Assembly (NCBI GenBank): GCA_003427395.1
Contig: BFEA01000010.1
Location: 6,085,811-6,106,572 of the forward strand
Length of the DNA stretch: 20,762 bases
Direction: 5' to 3'
Source of the DNA: Chara braunii
Taxonomy: Eukaryota > Streptophyta > Charophyceae > Charales > Characeae
Shown here: piece by piece, positions 17,040 to 20,762 of the stretch
Layout: each line of letters begins with the position of its first letter
Position numbering within the stretch: position 1 is the first letter of the stretch
The notes under the pieces: generated by a model
What the model was told of the DNA's origin: nothing
What the model saw: only the letters and a program-made list of their open reading frames with translations
Database searches by the model: none
Made by a program: the position numbers and the translations under genes

Positions 17040-17291
17040 ATGAAAGGTAGTGAGGTGCTAGTTGTAAAGTGCAGTTCTGTTAGAGACAAGAAGGAAGGAT
17101 GGAAAGAGGAGGCATGTCGGGACATGGACTTTCATAAGCAGGTTCTGCGAGAGCATGCAGTTCGGATAATCAGGGAAGAAAGATACACTGAATACGTGTT
17201 TTACTTATGTGGTCGTGACGGTAAGCTGCACAGCATAGGCTCATTCCTAGAAACGGTGGAACAGGCCAAGGCAAGGTTCTGGTCAATATAG
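17040..17291 (+). CDS. Hypothetical small protein, 83 aa
   Basis: The ATG at 17040 is in a good eukaryotic context (aaccATGaaa), and the frame runs 83 codons to a TAG. The protein starts MKGSEVLVVKCSSVRDK, a short beta strand. A charged helix (HKQVLREHAVRIIREER) follows, then a Tyr-rich strand and turn (TEYVFYLCGRDGKLHSIG), and a final helix (VEQAKARFWSI). It has no signal peptide or membrane segment. It looks like a compact alpha-beta fold, but I recognise no family. No clear TATA box is near; an acceptor-like cttgcag at about 16914-16920 suggests it might be a downstream exon. Confidence 0.4.
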   Translation: MKGSEVLVVKCSSVRDKKEGWKEEACRDMDFHKQVLREHAVRIIREERYTEYVFYLCGRDGKLHSIGSFLETVEQAKARFWSI

Positions 17292-17527
17292 GAAACGCCC
17301 AGGCTGTCCAGTTATGGCTTCCGCTAGTATCTACACTAAAGAAATCTTTTTTTTTTTGCAATCTACAACCCTTCCAAGTGAACTGTATTTGGTGACTCGG
17401 TCTTGATCAGAGTTTAATCGGCACGCAACTATCAACCTTCAATCAATAGTCCTGCAACCTTCAGTTCTGGCCAATACTCGAACGTTGTCAACTAGCACGA
17501 GGGTCAGCACTAATCAAACAGAGCCCT
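17292..17527. other. Spacer between two small ORFs
   Basis: This short AT-rich spacer contains a T tract at about 17347-17357. It shows no gene and leads directly into the TATA box of the next ORF. Confidence 0.5.
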
Positions 17528-17534
17528 TATAAAA
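17528..17534 (+). promoter_or_regulatory. TATA box (tataaaa) of the 146-aa ORF
   Basis: cccttataaaaaggc is a close match to the plant TATA consensus. Transcription would start near 17560, and the ATG used below lies at 17656, leaving a leader of about 100 nt with one upstream ATG near 17569. Confidence 0.6.
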
Positions 17535-17655
17535 AGGCAAGTCAATTTCAGTACCCATTTCAGCCACATGAGCACGATTTAGTGATTACCAGTTAGTGAA
17601 TCAGTTTTGACCAGGCTCAACAAGATTGCCACCAAAGAAGCCTTCCAGTATCGAT

Positions 17656-18096
17656 ATGTCAGTGCAGTGGGTTTACGACGAGACCTGTCAGTCTTTTGTC
17701 GTCCTCACTGAGTTTACAGGAGGCGCCATTCACGACCTGAGACCTTATATAATGAGGGGCAAGGAGACCCATGAGCATTTCGATTCAGTTTGGATCACGG
17801 CAGCCAGGCACCTTGAGGAAAGAGAGGAGTTTGATGAGAAAGGTACCAAGCTGATCCGTAGCTTTGGACCTAAGCTCTACACTGGCTATCCCAAACCTCT
17901 GGTACCTTTCACTCTTATAGACGACTCTTGTTGGGGTGACTTGGTGGATCTAGCCAAGAGGTACATTTCTCCTGCAGTGATCGACTACGAGGTAGTGATC
18001 GAGCCTTCTGGGTTTCCGCATCTCAGGCGAGGGATTTTCTCACTTCTCACGGCCACACCTTCCAACTCTATGGGAGGAGTTTTGTGCTATGGTTGA
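17656..18096 (+). CDS. Orphan gene, 146 aa, TATA-driven
   Basis: This is the best gene candidate of the right half. I chose the ATG at 17656 (gatATGtca); the frame is open only ten codons further up, with no Met there. The protein starts MSVQWVYDETCQSFVVLTEF, a likely beta hairpin. It continues with IHDLRPYIMRGKETHEHFD, a charged helix (AARHLEEREEFDEKG), YTGYPKPLVPFTLIDDSCWG, an aliphatic helix (DLVDLAKRYISPAVIDYEVV) and FPHLRRGIFSLLT. It ends at a TGA. Composition is balanced, with no low-complexity run, signal peptide or membrane segment, and it reads like a globular cytosolic protein. I recognise no family. A TATA box lies 122 bp upstream, and the sequence after the stop is T-rich like a 3' UTR. 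It may be single-exon or the last exon of a gene. Confidence 0.55.
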   Translation: MSVQWVYDETCQSFVVLTEFTGGAIHDLRPYIMRGKETHEHFDSVWITAARHLEEREEFDEKGTKLIRSFGPKLYTGYPKPLVPFTLIDDSCWGDLVDLAKRYISPAVIDYEVVIEPSGFPHLRRGIFSLLTATPSNSMGGVLCYG

Positions 18097-18640
18097 TTTT
18101 CGTATCATGGGACTTGGATGGAAGTGCTCAGGACTAGCAGGTTTCAGGTGGCTCTACATACAGAGACCACAGTCTCAAAGAGTACACAGACATGGCCGAA
18201 AGCCCAAGTGGCAGACAGCAAAATGAGAGATCGAGTGTGAGAATCCAGAGGGATGAGTGAGGGCTCAAGACTGGTGCTGCCCATGCTCTTTTCCATGTGT
18301 ACTTTCTGAGACAATTATGAACTCTCATTCTTCTCTCACTTAAACTTGTCATTGCTCGAGTCAGTCGGTCTTGTTTCTCGCATTGTCGTTGTTGATGATT
18401 GCATTTCTCTGATGATTATGTCACGGTTCTCAAAATTAGTAAACTGGCAAAATTGATGAATGCATGACACACCACAATTTTATGATTATTACTTGCAAGA
18501 ATCTTTGCTGTTCTGAATCAAAAAAAAAGATTAAGCCGGACGCACACAACAGGAGGGGATTTGCTCTATTTAGTTTATCTTATTTATTGCAAACGACATC
18601 CTAACCCTGCGTGACAGCCTGTTGGCCTTCTGGTCGCCTG
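18097..18640. other. 3' flank of the orphan gene, AT-rich, no gene
   Basis: The sequence becomes T-rich after the stop codon of the 146-aa ORF, consistent with a 3' UTR and terminator region. An A tract lies at about 18521-18529. No frame of interest was found. At about 18600 the composition switches to GC-rich, which probably marks the edge of another old element. Confidence 0.5.
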
Positions 18641-18660
18641 AAGAGGCCCGACTGGAAAGA

Positions 18661-18872
18661 GTGTGACACCGCGTCGGCAGGGAGGGGCAGGGGCCGCAGT
18701 GCCAGGTGAGAAGAGATGCAGCAGTGTACTTATCGTCCACGATGACAGCACCGATGTCGCCCCCGAAGAGACTGCAGGCACAGATGATCTGGGGGACTCG
18801 GATTACATACCGACATTGCGGGGGGCAGGCGGAGATGATGGAAGGGGGCAACAGGTCAGACGGAGGACCTGA
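18661..18872 (+). pseudogene. Decayed acidic coding tail, family unknown
   Basis: A plus-strand frame reads TPRRQGGAGAAVPGEKRCSS, then IVHDDSTDVAPEETAGTDDL and GDSDYIPTLRGAGGDDGRGQ, before a stop at about 18870. The acidic stretch resembles the acidic ends seen after transposase domains, including the one behind the hAT pseudogene in this window. There is no catalytic motif. A longer overlapping frame at 18706-19302 is probably a shadow that stays open through the GA microsatellite. Confidence 0.35.
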
Positions 18873-18880
18873 CGTGGGAA

Positions 18881-19052
18881 AAATGGGCAGGGCACACCAT
18901 CGGCCAGGATACCACCCATTACAGAAACTATTGTGCACACTAGAGGCACAAACTCGGGCCAAATGGGCAGAGGGCACACCGTCGGCCAGGATACCACCCA
19001 TTGATCGACGAGCTCAAGCGCAGCAGCTACTGTGCACACTAGAGGCCCAATG

Positions 19053-19055
<3 letters not shown>
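18881..19055 (+). repeat. 80-bp direct duplication before the GA tract
   Basis: aaatgggcagRgcacaccRtcggccaggataccaccc occurs at 18881 and again from 18961, and tgtgcacactagaggc follows in both. The second copy has about 14 extra bases (gatcgacgagctcaag region). Confidence 0.9.

Positions 19056-19134
<79 letters not shown>
19055..19134. repeat. (GA)40 microsatellite
   Basis: An uninterrupted GA dinucleotide run of 80 bp. The lack of any substitution shows that it is young or actively slipping, unlike the degenerate repeats elsewhere. Confidence 0.98.
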
Positions 19135-19137
<3 letters not shown>

Positions 19138-19500
19138 TTTGCGCGGGTTTTTAGATGCACCCTTGAGGATTTTGGCGTTGGGCATACATTTGTGATGACA
19201 CCGATGAGTGTGATGATACCGATGAGCTTACCAATGTATGTGGATATCATAGAGTCGCACTGTGGCAGACTAGTCTCTGTGGAGCCTTTGACGCACGACT
19301 AGCGTAGAGCCTTTCACATAGTGAATCCGGCGTTGGGACATTTCGGTTGACTATTGTGTATTTGGATACTTCTGTCTCAGATGGTGTGCTGTATATATTG
19401 CATCCTGTTTCTTGCGATTTTTGTTATATGTTGAGTGGATTCACAATTTCAAAAAAACTGTTCCATATATATTTTTTGTAATATACTAATATGATGTGTA
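19135..19500. other. AT-rich stretch without a gene
   Basis: Low-complexity words (gatgacaccgatgagtgtga) near 19193-19225 and AT-rich sequence toward 19500 (tatatatt, tttttgtaatata) are visible. No supported coding frame. It looks like the tail or 3' UTR of the decayed element to its left. Confidence 0.4.
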
Positions 19501-19731
19501 CGGATCCGGGCCGCCCGGCCGACTGACGCCTGCCCGGGGGAGGTCCCAGGCGGCCTGGCCGGGCGGGCAGCCTGGTTGGGGGCCGGCCCCCCCCCCAGCA
19601 CACCTTGTTGGCGGGGGGTTTCCGACCCTGAGTCGGCGAGATTTCGCCTCCCCAGGGCCTACCGGGTCCGACCACGCGGAGAAAACGGCGCGTCGGGCCC
19701 GTGAGGCCTTTTTTTTTTTTTTTTTTTTGGG
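19501..19731. other. GC-rich block with inverted repeats and T tract
   Basis: The block is extremely G+C rich and bounded sharply on the left by AT-rich DNA. gccgcccggcc near 19511 pairs with ggccgggcgggc near 19557 (imperfect inverted repeat). A C tract (cccccccccc) lies near 19588, and a T tract at 19709-19728 closes it. Read on the minus strand, the A tract and hairpin to its side look like part of a small retroposed or structured RNA element, but no RNA family is recognised. Frames across it are Gly/Pro/Arg runs. Confidence 0.45.
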
Positions 19732-19779
19732 ACGGCCCTCTGGCCGTCGATCATCCATGATCGAAGGTCAGAGGGCCGT
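19732..19779. repeat. 48-nt near-perfect hairpin
   Basis: acggccctctggcc (19732-19745) pairs with ggtcagagggccgt (19766-19779), with one G-T pair. Inside, tcgatcat (19747-19754) pairs with atgatcga (19757-19764) around a cc loop. In all, 22 of 23 positions pair. On the minus strand the hairpin is followed by an A tract. Confidence 0.85.
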
Positions 19780-19789
19780 TCGTTTTTAG

Positions 19790-20050
19790 AGGGAAAACGG
19801 AGGCCCCGTTTGAACAAGCGACTGGCTGAGGCGGCCTACATTGGCTGTCCAAATGGGGGCTCGATACCTGCTCCAGCCGCCTGCGTTCATCGTCGAGTTG
19901 CCCGTCATCGAAGTAGCTGCCCCTCGTCGCCATCGCCTGGGAGCTTCACTCACCTGTCGTCGTCGAGTCGCCCGTCGCCCGTTGCCAGCGCCGTCGATCC
20001 CGGTGCTCCTGCATGACGACAACCCGTGCCGCCCGTCGACGTGGAGTGCC
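19790..20050 (+). other. Transition region, no supported gene
   Basis: Sequence with frequent cgtcg words. Frames on both strands are open but carry Arg/Ser/Pro-rich composition without recognisable motifs. It leads into the CTT-rich region. Confidence 0.4.
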
Positions 20051-20762
20051 GGTCTGTTCTTCTTCTTCTTCTTCTTCTTCTTCTTCCCTCCTCCTCCTCC
20101 GCTCATTTTTCTGCTTCTTCTTCTCTCCTCCTCCTCCCCCTCTCATCTTCTTCTTCTTCTTCTTCTTCTTCCTCCTGTTATACCTCTTCTGCTTTTCTTC
20201 GTCCACGACTTCTTCACTCCTCCTCCCCTTTTAATCTTATTGTTCTTCTTCTTCATCTCTCATCGTCGTCCTCCCCCTCATCTTCTACTTCTTATTCTTC
20301 TCTCCTCCTCCTCCTCTTCCGACTATCTTCTTTTTCTTCTTTTTTTTCACATTCGCTAGCGATAGGTTGCGAGATAAACGACAGGTAAGGAAAAAAAAAA
20401 AAACTGCTCCGCTCATCTATTTCTTCTTCTTCTTTTTCTTATTCTTCTTCGCTGATCATTTTTCCGCCTCTTGTCTCCTCCTCCTCCTCCCCCTCTCATC
20501 ATCATCTTTTTCTTCTTCTTCTTCTTCTTCTTCTTCTTCTTCCTCTTATAAGTTATACCTCTTCTGCTTTTCTTCTTCCACGACTTCTTCACTCCTCCTC
20601 CTCCCCTTTTCATTTTCTTCTTCTTCTTCTTCTTCATCTCTCGTCGTCGTCCTCCCCCTCATCTTCTACTTCTTATTCTTCTCTCCTCCTCCTCTTCCGA
20701 CTATCTTCTTTTTCTTCTTTTTTTTCACATTCCTTAGCGATAGGTCGCGAGATAAACAACAG
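20051..20762. repeat. CTT/CTC-rich region in a ~375-bp tandem duplication
   Basis: Pyrimidine-rich DNA of (CTT)n and (CTC)n blocks. The word gttatacctcttctgctttt occurs at 20177 and 20552. The closing word ttagcgataggtcgcgagat, with small changes, occurs near 20355 and 20735. The period is therefore 375-378 bp. The first copy ends gataaacgacag gtaagg, a good splice donor, followed by an A tract. The second copy runs to gataaacaacag at the window end. A CT-rich leader ending in a donor is typical of plant 5' UTR exons. Six-frame translations are Leu/Ser/Phe or Lys/Arg/Glu runs and are not proteins. Confidence 0.85.

Noticed and set aside
19024-19302. Arg-Glu repeat protein frame
   Set aside because: It is only the translation of the GA microsatellite.
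19841-20637. Leu/Ser/Phe-rich (plus) and Lys/Arg-rich (minus) frames, apparently membrane or basic proteins
   Set aside because: They come from CTT/CTC repeats and A/T tracts; open frames are forced by the trinucleotide repeat.
1-20762. CRISPR array, bacterial operons, rRNA
   Set aside because: No regularly spaced repeats, no ribosome-binding-site-led gene strings and no rRNA signatures; the window is eukaryotic.

Overview
The window is eukaryotic nuclear DNA and very probably comes from a repeat-rich streptophyte. The only host-gene trace I can name is a single exon, bounded by consensus splice sites, that resembles the plant KPC1/RKP class of ubiquitin ligases. The rest is old Ty3/gypsy chromovirus, an old hAT transposon, microsatellites, and genes or gene relics with TATA boxes and short introns. 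A charophyte alga such as Chara would fit, but that is an inference from style and not from a marker gene.

Layout. 1-2577: left flank, with a minus-strand exon (753-935), a block of CT/GT microsatellite repeats (1072-1400), two inverted repeats and a possible 8-codon first exon with a perfect minus-strand splice donor (1837-1860). 2578-7686: a minus-strand chromodomain Ty3/gypsy retrotransposon read gag, protease, RT, RNase H, integrase, chromodomain, broken by many frameshifts and stops and carrying two internal tandem duplications. No pair of LTRs is visible. 7677-8970: the C-terminal two thirds of a hAT transposase (DUF659-like plus hAT C-terminal dimerisation region) on the plus strand, fused head to head to the gag end of the retroelement. 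It lacks its N-terminal zinc finger. 8970-11752: a decaying coding tail downstream of the hAT, with Asp/Gly-rich repeats and a 170-codon frame with one stop.

11753-18560 has a different character: less GC-rich, no recognisable transposon protein. On the plus strand it has three TATA boxes, each about 110-210 bp upstream of a small ORF or a possible small spliced ORF, plus other small frames. The best are 12879-13355 (158 aa), 17040-17291 (83 aa) and 17656-18096 (146 aa). None belongs to a family I recognise. Several share a loose pattern of a charged helix followed by a beta hairpin. This is the most likely place for something undescribed.

18560-20762: another decayed acidic coding tail, an 80-bp duplication, a pure (GA)40 tract, a GC-rich block with a 48-nt near-perfect hairpin next to a T tract, and a long pyrimidine (CTT) region that is a ~375-bp tandem duplication ending in a candidate splice donor, perhaps the 5' leader of a gene to the right.

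The genes do not form a pathway. The unifying theme is transposon decay plus repeated single tandem duplications of 60-375 bp.
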